Shown here piece by piece: positions 27,401-36,403 of a DNA stretch of 64,000 nucleotides (the stretch's first letter is position 1; each line of letters starts with the position of its first letter). Source of the DNA: Streptomyces sp. 2131.1 (GTDB lineage: Bacteria > Actinomycetota > Actinomycetes > Streptomycetales > Streptomycetaceae). The stretch lies in assembly GCF_900105515.1 (NCBI RefSeq), contig NZ_FNSY01000001.1:1054001-1118000 (forward strand), written 5' to 3'. A model generated the notes under the pieces. It saw nothing but the letters and a program-made list of their open reading frames with translations. It was not told the origin of the DNA and ran no database searches. Both the position numbers and the translations under genes were made by a program.

Positions 27401-28294
27401 CGGGGTGTCCTGGAGTACGCGACGGCCCTGTACGACGCGGAGACCGCGCGGCTGCTGACCCGGCGGCTCGCCGAGGTCCTGGACGCGTGCGCCGCCGACC
27501 CCGAGGCCCCGCTCTCCACGCTGGGCGGGGCGCGGCCCGCGCCCGGTGGCCCGGACGTGGTGCTCGACGCGCAGGGGCGCCCCGCCCCGGTCCGGGTGCC
27601 GGGCGAGGTGCACGAGCCGGCGCCGGGCGGTGGTCTGCGGGCGACCGGGCGGCGCGCGTACCGGGACGCGGACGGGTTGCTGCGGCCCGTGGCCGTCCAG
27701 TCCGTGAACGGCTATCCGGTGGAACCCGGACAGGTCGAGGGCGTTCTCACCCGGCACCCGGCGGTGACCGGGGCGCGGGCCCTCGTCCGCGACGGCCGGC
27801 TGCTGGTCTTCGTCACCTGCGCCCCGGGCACGCCGCCCGCCGAGAGCACGCTGCGGGCCTGGGCCGCCGAGCGGCTGCCGGAGTACCTGGCGCCGGCCCG
27901 GGTGGTGCGGGCGTCCTGGCTGCCCGCTCACGGTGAGGACCCGGCGGTGCTGTCGGAGGAGGACAACGCGAAGCCGGCAGCGACGGCCGGCGGGGGCGCG
28001 GACGCGCGGCTGCTGGGGATCTTCCGGGAGGTGCTGGGCGGACGGGACGTCGGGGCGGACGACAACTTCTTCAAGTCCGGCGGGCACTCGCTGCTGGCGG
28101 TCCGTCTGCTGAACCGGATCCGGTCCGAGTTCGGCCAGGACCTGACGTTGCGCGACGTGTTCCGCAATCCGACAGCGGCCACGCTCTCCCAGCGGCTCGC
28201 CGGTGCCGTGGCGGACGCGATCGAGCCGGAGGACGCCGGTCCGGCCGCGCCGGCACTGCGCCGCCGGACCAGGGCGGGCGCCCGCCGGGGATGA
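24491..28294 (+). CDS. NRPS-C: C-T-C-(remnant A)-T
   Basis: A 1267-residue protein starting at GTG 24491 after GAGGAGCAGCAACC. The first condensation domain (HHIATDG, H128-H129) is followed straight away by a carrier (S516) with no adenylation domain. The second condensation domain (HHIAGDG, H702-H703) is followed by about 150 residues (roughly 1010-1165) that match only the last part of an A domain, then a carrier (S1200). The remnant keeps a degenerate GRRAYRDADG, a GYPVEPGQVEGVLTRHP and a LPEYLAPARVV, but lacks motifs A1-A6 and the catalytic A10 lysine. Both carriers must be loaded by another protein. The next gene has its own promoter after a hairpin terminator. Confidence 0.93.
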   Translation: MIPLSYAQHRLWFLNRLEGPSAAYNAPVVLRLDGAPDREALEAAVRDVVDRHEVLRTVYRAVDGEPYQDVVGDPDVRLEVRECGPGDDVDALVTAFVRLPFDVTRDLPLRARLFTVHGTSAVLVLLVHHIATDGWSVGCLLNDLDRAYTARFGGRAPGWEPLPVQYADYALWQRDMLGDPADPESLAYEQLAHWREALDGAPAATRLPADRPRPAEPSHRGALVTARLSAAAHKALAHTARAHRATFFMTARAALCAALQAAGAGPDVVVGTPVAGRPEEDLHDLVGFFVNSLALRADLSDDPDLGTLLDRVRERDLAAMAHEDLPFDLLVEDLNPERSLGLHPFFQVMLTTQTAQDTTCTLGAVSGTLDAADLATAKFDLSFNCAETYGPDGDPAGVLLGLQYATDLYDEETAQLLLTLFHRALTAYAEQPAGTPLSRTGLLTASDREAIDRRHEALTRAAERTAATQGEPHDGGGRRTPDADPREEILRGLFAEVLGRDEVGPDDSFFKLGGHSLLAGKLTNRVRKALGVQAAIRDVFLAPTPARLLRRLTEQGDGPVRPPLRPVPAALRPARLPLSAAQQRLWFVGQLEGPSATYNIPVVTRLRRPVEPAAFRAALADVVRRHEVLRTVHRSADGEPYQEVLAHAEPVLDMVRTGGAEELRAAVDAAAGYVFDLAAEIPFRAWLLEEGGGGQVLVLLVHHIAGDGWSTGCLLADLDHAYRARSEGRAPGWRPLPVQYADYTLWQHELLDGEHGVAGEQLAYWRTALDGMPPLLALPTDRPRGHEPDGRGALAPFEVGAGTHGTLLRFARQNGVTLFMVVQAALAALLTRHGAGEDLAIGTTVAGRGDEALHPLVGFFVNTLVLRTDTSGDPAFTELVRRVRDTGLGAYSNQDLPFDRLVEHLSPHRSSAHAPLVQVMLQVHAGVADASAAPSALDGEPMAFQGTGAKSDLTFALTETTGPDGAPAGLRGVLEYATALYDAETARLLTRRLAEVLDACAADPEAPLSTLGGARPAPGGPDVVLDAQGRPAPVRVPGEVHEPAPGGGLRATGRRAYRDADGLLRPVAVQSVNGYPVEPGQVEGVLTRHPAVTGARALVRDGRLLVFVTCAPGTPPAESTLRAWAAERLPEYLAPARVVRASWLPAHGEDPAVLSEEDNAKPAATAGGGADARLLGIFREVLGGRDVGADDNFFKSGGHSLLAVRLLNRIRSEFGQDLTLRDVFRNPTAATLSQRLAGAVADAIEPEDAGPAAPALRRRTRAGARRG

Positions 28295-28304
28295 ACCGGC
28301 CGGG

Positions 28305-28334
28305 CGGGGTACGGGGCGGCAGCTCCGTACCCCG
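28305..28334 (+). terminator. hairpin terminator after NRPS-C
   Basis: A perfect 10-bp stem (CGGGGTACGG with CCGTACCCCG, 10-nt loop) is followed by TTTCT. It sits 11 bp after the NRPS-C stop and just before the CTGCCG boxes of the next promoter, separating the NRPS-A to NRPS-C unit from NRPS-D. Confidence 0.7.
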
Positions 28335-28337
28335 TTT

Positions 28338-28395
28338 CTGCCGGTCCGAGCTGCCGGACGGACTGCCGAGGGGGGCAGTCCCGGGCCCCTAGCGT
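28338..28395 (+). promoter_or_regulatory. NRPS-D promoter with CTGCCG boxes
   Basis: CTGCCG occurs at 28338, 28351 and 28363. A -10-like TAGCGT lies at 28390-28395, separated by 21 nt from the last box, exactly as in the NRPS-A promoter. CTGCCGGTCCG (28338) and GACTGCCGAGG (28361) are shared word for word with that promoter. The start codon follows at 28468 behind GGAGGAAAA. Confidence 0.55.
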
Positions 28396-28467
28396 GAAGG
28401 CCACGGAGGCGAGAGGAACCGTTCGCCGCCCCGGTCTCTCTCGGCCCTAACCGGAGGAAAACCCAGG

Positions 28468-31400
28468 ATGCCCCCCATCGGAACGGACGACCTGCTCGAC
28501 GGCGGTCCCTCTCCCGCGCCCGCCCCGCCGGTGCTCGACCTCATCGCCCACCAGGCGCGCACCCGCCCCGACGCCCCTGCCCTGGTCCACGACACCGCCC
28601 GCCTGACCTACGCGGAACTCGCCGACGCCGTACGGGAACGGGCCCGCGTCCTCGCCGCCGAGGGCGCCGCCCCCGGCCGCCTCGTCGCCCTCCACCGCCC
28701 TCGCGGGATCGACGCCGTCGTCGGCCTCCTCGCCGTCCTGAGCACGGGCGCCGCCTACCTCCCGCTCGACATCCAGGCCCCGGACGCCCGGAACGCGGCC
28801 ATCCTCAAGGACAGTTGCGGTGACCTGGCGCCCACGCCCGGCGAGGTGGCCGCCGCCGGCGAACTCGTGCTGTCCGGCCCCGGCGTACCGGCCGGTGCCG
28901 CGTACGTGATCTACACCTCCGGGTCCACCGGCACCCCCAATGGTGTCGTCGTCGCCCACGACTCGCTCGCGCACTTCATCGCGGGAGCCGTCCCCGCGTA
29001 CGGCATCGGACCCGCCTCCCGTGTCCTCCAGTTCTCGCCGCTCCACTTCGACGCCAGCGTGCAGGAGCTGTTCGCGACCCTCGGGGCCGGCGGGACGCTG
29101 GTGCTGCGTACGGACGACATGCTGGACGTACGCGATCTGCTCGCCGGCTGCGCACGGCACGGGATCACGCTGCTCGACCTGCCGGCCGCGTACTGGCACG
29201 AGCTCGTCCACGTCCTGGCCGCCGGTTCGGTGCGACTGCCCGGCTGCCTGGAGACCGTGATCATCTACGGGGAGGCCGCGCTGCCGGAGCGGGTTGCCCA
29301 GTGGCGCGAGCTGACCGGGGAGCGGGTGCGGCTGCTCAACGCGTACGGCCCCACGGAGACCACGGTGGTCGCCACGGTCGCCGACCTGACCCGGCACGGG
29401 GACGGGCCGGTGCCGATCGGGCGCCCACTGCCCGGGGTCCGGGCCGCCGTCGTCGCCGGTGAACTCTGGTTGCTCGGGCACGGGTTGTCCCGGGGCTATC
29501 TCGGCAACCCAGAGCTGAACGCACGCCGTTTCACCGAGCTGGACGGGGAGCGCGCCTACCGCACCGGGGACCTCGTCACGATCGGCGAGGACCGCCAGAT
29601 CCTGTACCACGGGAGGCTGGACGACGAGGTGAAGATCGGCGGGCAGCGCATCGACCCCGCCGCCGTCGACTCCGTGCTGTCGGCGCACCCGAAGGTGCGG
29701 GAGGCCGCCGTCGTCGCCCAGCAGGACGCCGACGGGGTGAAGCGGCTCGTCGCGTTCGTCGTCACCGAGGGCGGTGTCGGGGCCGAGGAGCTGCGCGGGC
29801 TGGTGCGCGAGCGCATGCCGGCCGCCGCCGTCCCGGCCTCCGTCGGGATCGTCGCCGCCCTGCCCCGCACCAGCTCGGGGAAGATCAACCGCAAGGTGCT
29901 GCGGACCACGGACCCGCGTCTGTCGGTCGTACACGAGGAGCCGCTGCCCGCCGATGACCGGGTGCCGCTCTCGCACGCGCAGCGCCGGCTGTGGCTGCTC
30001 GACCAGCTCGACGGCCCGTCCTGCGCGTACAACATGCCGATCGTCCTGGAGCTGGACGGGGTGCCCGACCGGGCGGCGCTGGCCGCCGCGGTCACCGATC
30101 TGGTGGAGCGGCACGAGGTGCTGCGCACGGTGTTCCTCGCGCCGGAGGACGAGCCCTACCAGCACGTGCTGGCGGCCTCCACGGTCCGGGCCCGTGTCGT
30201 CGAGTGCCCGGCCGGTGAACTCCGGCGGCGGGTGGCGGACTTCGTCTCCGAGACCTTCGACCTGGCGCGCGAACTGCCCTTGCGGGTGGCGCTGTTCGTG
30301 CCCGAGGACGCGACCGGTGACGGGCCGGCGGCGGTGCTGGCGGTGCTGCTGCACCATGTGGCGGGCGACGGCTGGTCGCTTGCGCCGCTGATGAACGACC
30401 TGGCCACCGCGTACGCGGCCCGCGTCGAGGGCCGTGCGCCGGAGCGGGAGCCGCTTCCCGTCCAGTACGCGGACTACACCCTCTGGCAGCACGACGTCCT
30501 CGGTTCGGCCGGCGACCCGGACGCGGCCGTTTCGCACGGGCTCGCGCACTGGCGGGCCGCGCTCGACGGGCTGCCCCCCGTCACCGACCTGCCGCTGGAC
30601 CGCCCCCGGCCCGCCGTGCCGGACCACCGGGGCGGTGTGGTCACCGCGCGCCTCGAACCGGCCGCGCACCGGCGCCTCGCCGGCCTGGCCGACGCGCACG
30701 GCGCCAGCATGCTGATGGTCCTCCAGGCCGCGCTGGCCCTCGCGCTGCGCGCGGCGGGCTGCGGGGAGCGAGTGGCCGTGGGCACGCCGGTCGCGGGCCG
30801 CGACGACGAGGCGCTGGCGGCACTCGTCGGCTTCTTCGTCAACACGCTGGTCCTGCCCACCGACACTTCGGGTGACCCGGCCTTCACCGAGCTGCTGGAG
30901 CGGGTACGCGACACCGACCTCGCCGCCTACGCCCACCAGGGCCTCCCCTTCGACCTGCTCGTCGAGCATCTGAGCCCGCCGCGCACGCCCGGCGTTCACC
31001 CGCTCTTCCAGACGATGCTGACGCTGGTCACCGCCGCCCCGGAGGACGCCCCGTTCGCCTTCGGCGGGCTCACCGGCCGCTTCCGGGCGGACGGCCCCGC
31101 GACCACCAAGTTCGACCTGACCGCCGCCTGTGTGGAGCACCGGGACGCCGACGGCGCGCCCGCCGGCCTCGACCTCGGCCTGGAGTACGCCCGCGACGTC
31201 CTCGACGAGTCCACCGCCCGTCTCCTCCTGGGCGCCCTGGAACGCGCGCTGCGTACGGCCGCCGCGGAACCGGATGCGCCGGTCGCCGACGCCGCGCTGC
31301 TGGGCCACGACGACCGCTGGTCCCTGGACGAGCGCCGTGAGCGCGTGGCGGCCCTCGTCGCCCGGCAGGACGCCGAAGCCGAGGCGGCCACGCTGAGCGG

Positions 31401-34400
31401 TGCGCCCGATGCGGAGCACGTCGGCACGTTGCGGGCGATGTTCGCGGAGATCCTGGGGCTCGACGAGGTCGGCCCGGACGAGGGCTTCTTCACCATTGGC
31501 GGCCACTCCATGAGCGGGGTGCGGCTGGCCAACCGGATCCGGGCCCGCCTGGGCGCCGACGTCCACGTACGGGACCTGCTGCTCGCGCCCACCCCGGCCG
31601 CGCTGGCCCGGCGCATCGCGGAGGCACGGTCCGCCGCCGAGGACAAGGGCCCCGCGCTCGTCCGCCGGACCGACCGGCCGGAGCGCCTGCCGCTGTCGCG
31701 GGCGCAGCGCCGGCTCTGGTTCATCGACGCGCTGGAGGGTCCCAGCGCCTCGTACAACATCCCGCTGGTGCTGCGTCCGGCCGAGCCGCTGGACGCCGGG
31801 GTCCTCGGCCTCGCCCTGGCCGACCTGGTGGAGCGCCACGAGGTGCTGCGGACCCGTTACCGGTCGGTCGACGGGGAGCCGCACCAGGAGATCCTGGACG
31901 GTGCACGGCCCGTCCTCGACGTCCGTACGGTGCCGTCCGAGCGGTTCCGGGCGGCCGTCTCCTCGGCCGCCGGGCATGTCTTCGACCTCGCCGGCGAGAT
32001 CCCGCTGCGGGCCGCACTCCTGACCCCGGACGGTGACGGCGGCAGGCAGGTGCTGGTGCTGCTCGTCCACCACATCGCCGCCGACGGCTGGTCGACCGGT
32101 CCGCTGCTCGCCGACCTGGCCACCGCGTACGCAGCCCGTGCCGAGGGCCGCGTACCGGACTGGCGGCCGCTTCCCGTCCAGTACGCCGACTACACGCTCT
32201 GGCAGCAGGAGCTTCTGGACGGGCCGGCGGCGCATGACCACCTCACGTTCTGGGAACGCGCCCTCGCCGGGGCACCGCCCGTCCTCGAACTGCCCGCCGC
32301 CCGGCCGCGCCCTGCCGAAGCCACGCACCGGGGCGGCCACGCGCCGCTGACGGTGGACGCGGCCACCCACGAGGCGCTGGAGGAGCTGGCCCGGCGCCAT
32401 GGCGCGACGCTGTTCATGGTGGTGCAGGCGGCCCTCGCCGCCGTCCTCACCCGGCACGGAGCGGGCACCGATCTGCCGCTGGCGACCATGACGGCGGGGC
32501 GCGACGACGAGGCGCTGAGCGATCTGGTCGGGTTCTTCGTCAACACGCTGGTCCTGCGCACCGACACGTCGGGGGACCCGGCATTCGCGGAACTCCTGGA
32601 GCGGGTACGCGACACGGATCTCGCCGCCTACGCCCACCAGGGCCTCCCCTTCGACCGGATCGTGGAGCACCTCAACCCGGCCCGCTCCACCGCCCACCAC
32701 CCGCTCGCCCAGTACGTCGTCCAACTCCACCACGACTACGCCTCCGCCCCGGCCGCGGGGCCGCTGCTGCGGCTCGAACCGGCACCGCTGGAGGCGCTGT
32801 CCACCAAGTTCGACCTGACCCTCTCGCTGTGGGAGCGGAAGGACGACGAGGGGCGGCCGGCGGGTCTGGCGGGCGGCCTGGAGTACGCCACCGATCTCTT
32901 CGACACCGCCACCGCCGCCCTGCTCGCCGCCCACGTCGGACGGCTGCTGCACGCCGTCGCCGCCGACCCGGGGGTGCGGATAGGCGCCGTGGACCTGCTC
33001 ACCGACGCCGAGCGGTTCCGGCTGGTCGCGGAGTACAACGACACCGCCACCGTGACGCGGGAGCGGGCCGCCGTCCACGAGGTCATCGCCCGCCGGGCCG
33101 CGCTCGGCCCCGGACTGCCGGCTCTGATCACGGACGCGGAGACCGTCGGATACGGGGAGCTCGACGCCCGCGCCGACGCGCTGGCCGCCCGGCTGCGGGC
33201 GGCGGGGGTGCGGCGGGGCGACACCGTGGGGGTCCTGCTCGACCGGGGCATCCCGCTGGTGGTGACCTCGCTGGCCGTCCTCAAGTGCGGTGCCGCTTAC
33301 GTGCCGTTGGACCCGACTCTGCCCGGGGCCAGGATCGCGCTGATGACCGAGGACGCTGGTGCCCGCCTCGTCGCGACCGACGCGGGGCGGGCGGGTGCGG
33401 TGCCGGAGGAGGTCTCCGTACCGGTCCTCCTGGTCGACGCGCCCCCCGGGAGCGACGCGCCCTCGGACCGCACGCCCGTGGCGGTCGACGGGGACGACCT
33501 GATGTACGTGATGTTCACGTCCGGGTCGACCGGCCGGCCCAAGGGCGTCGGCGTCACCCACCGCAACGTCACCGAACTAGCCGCCGACCGGGACACCGCA
33601 TCGGGCGGCCCCCACCGGATGCTGGTCCACTCCGCGACCGGGTTCGACGCCTCGGTCTTCGAGATGTGGGTGCCGCTCCTCGCCGGCGGCAGCCTGGTCC
33701 TCATGAGGGGCGATGGCACCGACCTCGCGGAGACCGCCCGTTCCGTACGCGAACACGGCGTCACCGCGGCCTACTTCACCGTCGGCCTGTTCCATGTGAT
33801 GGCCGACGAGGCGCTGGACACGCTGCGGCTGCTGCGCGAGGTGTGGACGGGCGGCGACGTCGCCTCACCGGCCGCCGTGCAGCGGGTGCTGACGCACTGC
33901 CCGGACACCGTCCTCGTCCACTCCTACGGGCCCACCGAGACGACCTTCGCCTCGCACAACCAGTGGCTCACCGGCGGGCGGGGCCCGCTCGGCGGGTCCG
34001 GGCTGCACCTGGGCCGGCCGATGGACAACACCCGCAGCCATGTCCTGGACGGGGCACTGCGGCCCGTGCCGCCGGGTGTGCCCGGGGAGCTGTACATCGC
34101 GGGATCGCATGTGGCGCGCGGGTACACGGGCCGGCCGGACCTGACCGCCGAGCGTTTCGTGCCCGACCCGTTCGAGGCCGACGGCAGCCGGATGTACCGC
34201 ACCGGGGACCGGGTGGTCTGGACGCCCGAGGGTGAACTGCGGTTCCTGGGCAGGGCGGACGGCCAGGTCAAACTGCGCGGGGTACGGATCGAGCCGGGCG
34301 AGGTCGAGCACGCGCTCGCCGCCCACCCCGCCGTGGGCCAGGCGCTCGCCGTGGTCCGCGAGGACCGGCCGGGCGAACGGAGCCTCGTCGGCTACGTGGT

Positions 34401-35601
34401 GCCGCGTGCGGGGTCCGCGGTCACCGGCGCGGAGCTGCTCGCGCTGGCCCGTACCGCGCTGCCCGCCCATCTCGTGCCGTCGGCGGTCGTCGTCCTGGAC
34501 GCCCTGCCGCTGACCGTCAACGGCAAGCCGGACCGCCGGGCGCTGCCCGCGCCGGACCGTCCCGTGGCCGAGCACCGCGCGCCGCGCAACGCCCGCGAGG
34601 AGGTGCTGTGCGGGCTGTTCGCCGAGATCCTGGGGGTCCCGCGCGTCGGTCTCGACGACAACTTCTTCACCCTGGGCGGGCATTCGCTGCTCGGTGTGCG
34701 CCTGGTGAGCCGGGTGCGCTCGGTGCTGGGCGTGGACCGGACCGTCCGCGATCTGTTCCGCGCCCCGACCCCGGCCGGGCTGCTCGGCACGCAGGACCCG
34801 GACGGCACGGCCGGCGCCATGGGCGTCCTGCTGCCGCTGAGCACCCGGGGCACCCGGCGCCCGCTGTTCTGCGTGCACCCGGGCACCGGAGTCGGCTGGT
34901 CCTACGCCGGCCTGGCCCGGCATCTCGGGGACGAGCAGCCGCTGTACGCCCTCCAGGCCCGCGCGCTGAGCGAGCCCGGCCACCGCCCGCGCACCGTGGA
35001 GGAGATGGCCGACGACTACCTGGAGCGCATCCGCCAGGTCCAGCCCTGGGGCCCGTACCGGCTGCTGGGCTGGTCCTTCGGCGGGATAGTCGCCCACACC
35101 ATGGCCGTCAGGCTCCGCGCCGCCGGTCAGCGCGTCGAACTGCTCGCGCTGATGGACGTCCACCAGACCGGGCCGGGCAGCGTTTCCGTGCTGCCGCACC
35201 GGGAGCGGGAGGCGGCGCTCGGGGAGGACGAACTGCCGGCGGCGGTGGAGCGGTTGCGGCGCGAGGACCCGGTGCTCGGCGGCTTCAGCACGGAGGAGAT
35301 ACGAGCCGTGCTGCGCGCCTCCGAGACTCACGCGGCACTCATGTCCCGGCATGTGCCCGGGGTCGCCGCGACCGGCGCGGTCTTCTTCACGGCGCGCCGG
35401 CCAGGCGAACCGGAGGGCGCGCTGGCCGCCACCTGGAATCCGTTCCTGACGGGAACGGCCGAGAACTACACCGTGGAATCCAGTCATCTCCGGATGACCG
35501 AGGAAGAACCTCTCGCACACATCGGGAAAGTCATCGCGGAGAAACTCTCCGCACTGCAGGAGAAGAACCTGCGGGAAAACGAAACGAGGAGTTATTCATG
35601 A
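28468..35601 (+). CDS. NRPS-D: terminal synthetase A-C-T-C-A-T-TE
   Basis: A 2377-residue protein. The N-terminal adenylation domain (about 20-485, code read as DAQDIYAVVK) runs directly into a condensation domain (HHVAGDG, H629-H630) with no carrier between. A carrier (S1014) follows without its own A. Then come C (HHIAADG, H1201-H1202), a complete A (about 1530-2030, code DAFYWGSFAK), carrier S2073 and a type I thioesterase (GWSFGG, S2203) that releases or cyclises the peptide. The first A domain has Asn where the A3 motif normally has Lys (TGTPNG), while its A10 SSGKINRK is intact. Lacking a partner carrier, it is the best candidate to load the three A-less modules. Stop overlaps the mbtH start (ATGA). 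Confidence 0.95.
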   Translation: MPPIGTDDLLDGGPSPAPAPPVLDLIAHQARTRPDAPALVHDTARLTYAELADAVRERARVLAAEGAAPGRLVALHRPRGIDAVVGLLAVLSTGAAYLPLDIQAPDARNAAILKDSCGDLAPTPGEVAAAGELVLSGPGVPAGAAYVIYTSGSTGTPNGVVVAHDSLAHFIAGAVPAYGIGPASRVLQFSPLHFDASVQELFATLGAGGTLVLRTDDMLDVRDLLAGCARHGITLLDLPAAYWHELVHVLAAGSVRLPGCLETVIIYGEAALPERVAQWRELTGERVRLLNAYGPTETTVVATVADLTRHGDGPVPIGRPLPGVRAAVVAGELWLLGHGLSRGYLGNPELNARRFTELDGERAYRTGDLVTIGEDRQILYHGRLDDEVKIGGQRIDPAAVDSVLSAHPKVREAAVVAQQDADGVKRLVAFVVTEGGVGAEELRGLVRERMPAAAVPASVGIVAALPRTSSGKINRKVLRTTDPRLSVVHEEPLPADDRVPLSHAQRRLWLLDQLDGPSCAYNMPIVLELDGVPDRAALAAAVTDLVERHEVLRTVFLAPEDEPYQHVLAASTVRARVVECPAGELRRRVADFVSETFDLARELPLRVALFVPEDATGDGPAAVLAVLLHHVAGDGWSLAPLMNDLATAYAARVEGRAPEREPLPVQYADYTLWQHDVLGSAGDPDAAVSHGLAHWRAALDGLPPVTDLPLDRPRPAVPDHRGGVVTARLEPAAHRRLAGLADAHGASMLMVLQAALALALRAAGCGERVAVGTPVAGRDDEALAALVGFFVNTLVLPTDTSGDPAFTELLERVRDTDLAAYAHQGLPFDLLVEHLSPPRTPGVHPLFQTMLTLVTAAPEDAPFAFGGLTGRFRADGPATTKFDLTAACVEHRDADGAPAGLDLGLEYARDVLDESTARLLLGALERALRTAAAEPDAPVADAALLGHDDRWSLDERRERVAALVARQDAEAEAATLSGAPDAEHVGTLRAMFAEILGLDEVGPDEGFFTIGGHSMSGVRLANRIRARLGADVHVRDLLLAPTPAALARRIAEARSAAEDKGPALVRRTDRPERLPLSRAQRRLWFIDALEGPSASYNIPLVLRPAEPLDAGVLGLALADLVERHEVLRTRYRSVDGEPHQEILDGARPVLDVRTVPSERFRAAVSSAAGHVFDLAGEIPLRAALLTPDGDGGRQVLVLLVHHIAADGWSTGPLLADLATAYAARAEGRVPDWRPLPVQYADYTLWQQELLDGPAAHDHLTFWERALAGAPPVLELPAARPRPAEATHRGGHAPLTVDAATHEALEELARRHGATLFMVVQAALAAVLTRHGAGTDLPLATMTAGRDDEALSDLVGFFVNTLVLRTDTSGDPAFAELLERVRDTDLAAYAHQGLPFDRIVEHLNPARSTAHHPLAQYVVQLHHDYASAPAAGPLLRLEPAPLEALSTKFDLTLSLWERKDDEGRPAGLAGGLEYATDLFDTATAALLAAHVGRLLHAVAADPGVRIGAVDLLTDAERFRLVAEYNDTATVTRERAAVHEVIARRAALGPGLPALITDAETVGYGELDARADALAARLRAAGVRRGDTVGVLLDRGIPLVVTSLAVLKCGAAYVPLDPTLPGARIALMTEDAGARLVATDAGRAGAVPEEVSVPVLLVDAPPGSDAPSDRTPVAVDGDDLMYVMFTSGSTGRPKGVGVTHRNVTELAADRDTASGGPHRMLVHSATGFDASVFEMWVPLLAGGSLVLMRGDGTDLAETARSVREHGVTAAYFTVGLFHVMADEALDTLRLLREVWTGGDVASPAAVQRVLTHCPDTVLVHSYGPTETTFASHNQWLTGGRGPLGGSGLHLGRPMDNTRSHVLDGALRPVPPGVPGELYIAGSHVARGYTGRPDLTAERFVPDPFEADGSRMYRTGDRVVWTPEGELRFLGRADGQVKLRGVRIEPGEVEHALAAHPAVGQALAVVREDRPGERSLVGYVVPRAGSAVTGAELLALARTALPAHLVPSAVVVLDALPLTVNGKPDRRALPAPDRPVAEHRAPRNAREEVLCGLFAEILGVPRVGLDDNFFTLGGHSLLGVRLVSRVRSVLGVDRTVRDLFRAPTPAGLLGTQDPDGTAGAMGVLLPLSTRGTRRPLFCVHPGTGVGWSYAGLARHLGDEQPLYALQARALSEPGHRPRTVEEMADDYLERIRQVQPWGPYRLLGWSFGGIVAHTMAVRLRAAGQRVELLALMDVHQTGPGSVSVLPHREREAALGEDELPAAVERLRREDPVLGGFSTEEIRAVLRASETHAALMSRHVPGVAATGAVFFTARRPGEPEGALAATWNPFLTGTAENYTVESSHLRMTEEEPLAHIGKVIAEKLSALQEKNLRENETRSYS

Positions 35602-35813
35602 GCGACATCGTGAACCCTTTCGACGACGCGGAGGGCTCCTTCCACGTCGTGGTGAACGACGAGGGACAGCACGCCCTGTGGCCGGCGTTCGCCGCTGTCC
35701 CGGCGGGCTGGGACAGCGTCTGGGGGGCCGGTAGCAGGGCGGACGCCCTGGATTACATCACCGCCCACTGGACCGACATCCGCCCTCGCAGCCTGGTCGC
35801 CCAGTACGCCTGA
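35598..35813 (+). CDS. MbtH-like protein
   Basis: A 71-residue protein with the family signature: [19 protein letters not shown], and WTDIRPRSL near the C terminus; the usual Cys in the xxCLxYI segment is Ala here. MbtH proteins bind adenylation domains and raise their solubility and activity. It overlaps the NRPS-D stop and so is made together with it; it probably also serves the other A domains of the cluster. A strong hairpin terminator follows 17 bp later. Confidence 0.96.
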   Translation: MSDIVNPFDDAEGSFHVVVNDEGQHALWPAFAAVPAGWDSVWGAGSRADALDYITAHWTDIRPRSLVAQYA

Positions 35814-35829
35814 CCGGCTGCCCTCACTG

Positions 35830-35866
35830 AATGCCGCGCCCCGCAGCTCCTGCGGGGCGCGGCATT
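35830..35866 (+). terminator. strong hairpin terminator after mbtH
   Basis: A perfect stem of at least 16 bp (ATGCCGCGCCCCGCAG paired across a 3-nt CTC loop) ends the NRPS-D/mbtH unit. It is flanked by an A:T pair and followed by TTCC. Confidence 0.85.
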
Positions 35867-35925
35867 TCCGTATGCCCGCCGGCCGGAAAGTCAGGGCACC
35901 TCGACACGAAATAGGGAAAGGGAAA

Positions 35926-35944
35926 CTGCCGCCCGCTACTGCCG
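35926..35944 (+). promoter_or_regulatory. CTGCCG pair before the glutamate mutase operon
   Basis: CTGCCG at 35926 and 35939 (13-bp spacing, the same as 28338/28351 in the NRPS-D promoter) lie 46-64 bp before the start codon of the small mutase subunit. A TACATA at 35973 is a possible -10. It suggests that precursor supply and NRPS genes share an activator. Confidence 0.45.
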
Positions 35945-35989
35945 CTCGACTTCCGCCCGGAAGCCCTTTTCGTACATAACCTCGAAGGC

Positions 35990-36403
35990 ATGAAGATACT
36001 CCTGAGCGGAACCGCTTCGGACTCCCATACCTGGAACCTCGTGTATCTCGGGCTGTTCCTGGAGGAGCGGGGGCACGACGTCGTCGCGCTGGGCCCCTGT
36101 GTGGGTCCCCGTCTGCTCACGGCCGCCTGTCGCCGGCATGCGCCCGACGCGGTCGTGCTCAGCAGCGTCAACGGCCACGGCTACCGGGACGCCCTCGCGG
36201 CGGTGCGGGCGCTGCGCGCCGAACCGGAGCTCGCCGCGCTGCCGGTGGCCGCCGGCGGCAAGCTCGGCATCGCCGGCCGCTCCGGGGAGACCGAGGCGGC
36301 CCGGCTGCGCGCGGCGGGCTGCGACGCGGTCCTCGGTGACGGGGCCGGTGACCTGGAGGCCCTGGGCGCGTTCCTCGCGGCCCGCGCCCAGGTGGCGGCA
36401 TGA
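35990..36403 (+). CDS. glutamate mutase small (B12-binding) subunit
   Basis: A 137-residue cobalamin-binding Rossmann protein like GlmS/MutS. With the large subunit it converts L-glutamate into (2S,3S)-3-methylaspartate by an adenosylcobalamin radical rearrangement. The axial-histidine motif is D11-S-H13-T-W-N16, so the final Gly of the usual DxHxxG is Asn. The downstream SSVNG and GGKLG segments match the remaining cofactor-binding loops. In other clusters this enzyme supplies methylaspartate for peptides such as friulimicin and skyllamycin. It is the first gene of a tightly coupled operon and its stop overlaps the next start (ATGA). Confidence 0.88.
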   Translation: MKILLSGTASDSHTWNLVYLGLFLEERGHDVVALGPCVGPRLLTAACRRHAPDAVVLSSVNGHGYRDALAAVRALRAEPELAALPVAAGGKLGIAGRSGETEAARLRAAGCDAVLGDGAGDLEALGAFLAARAQVAA

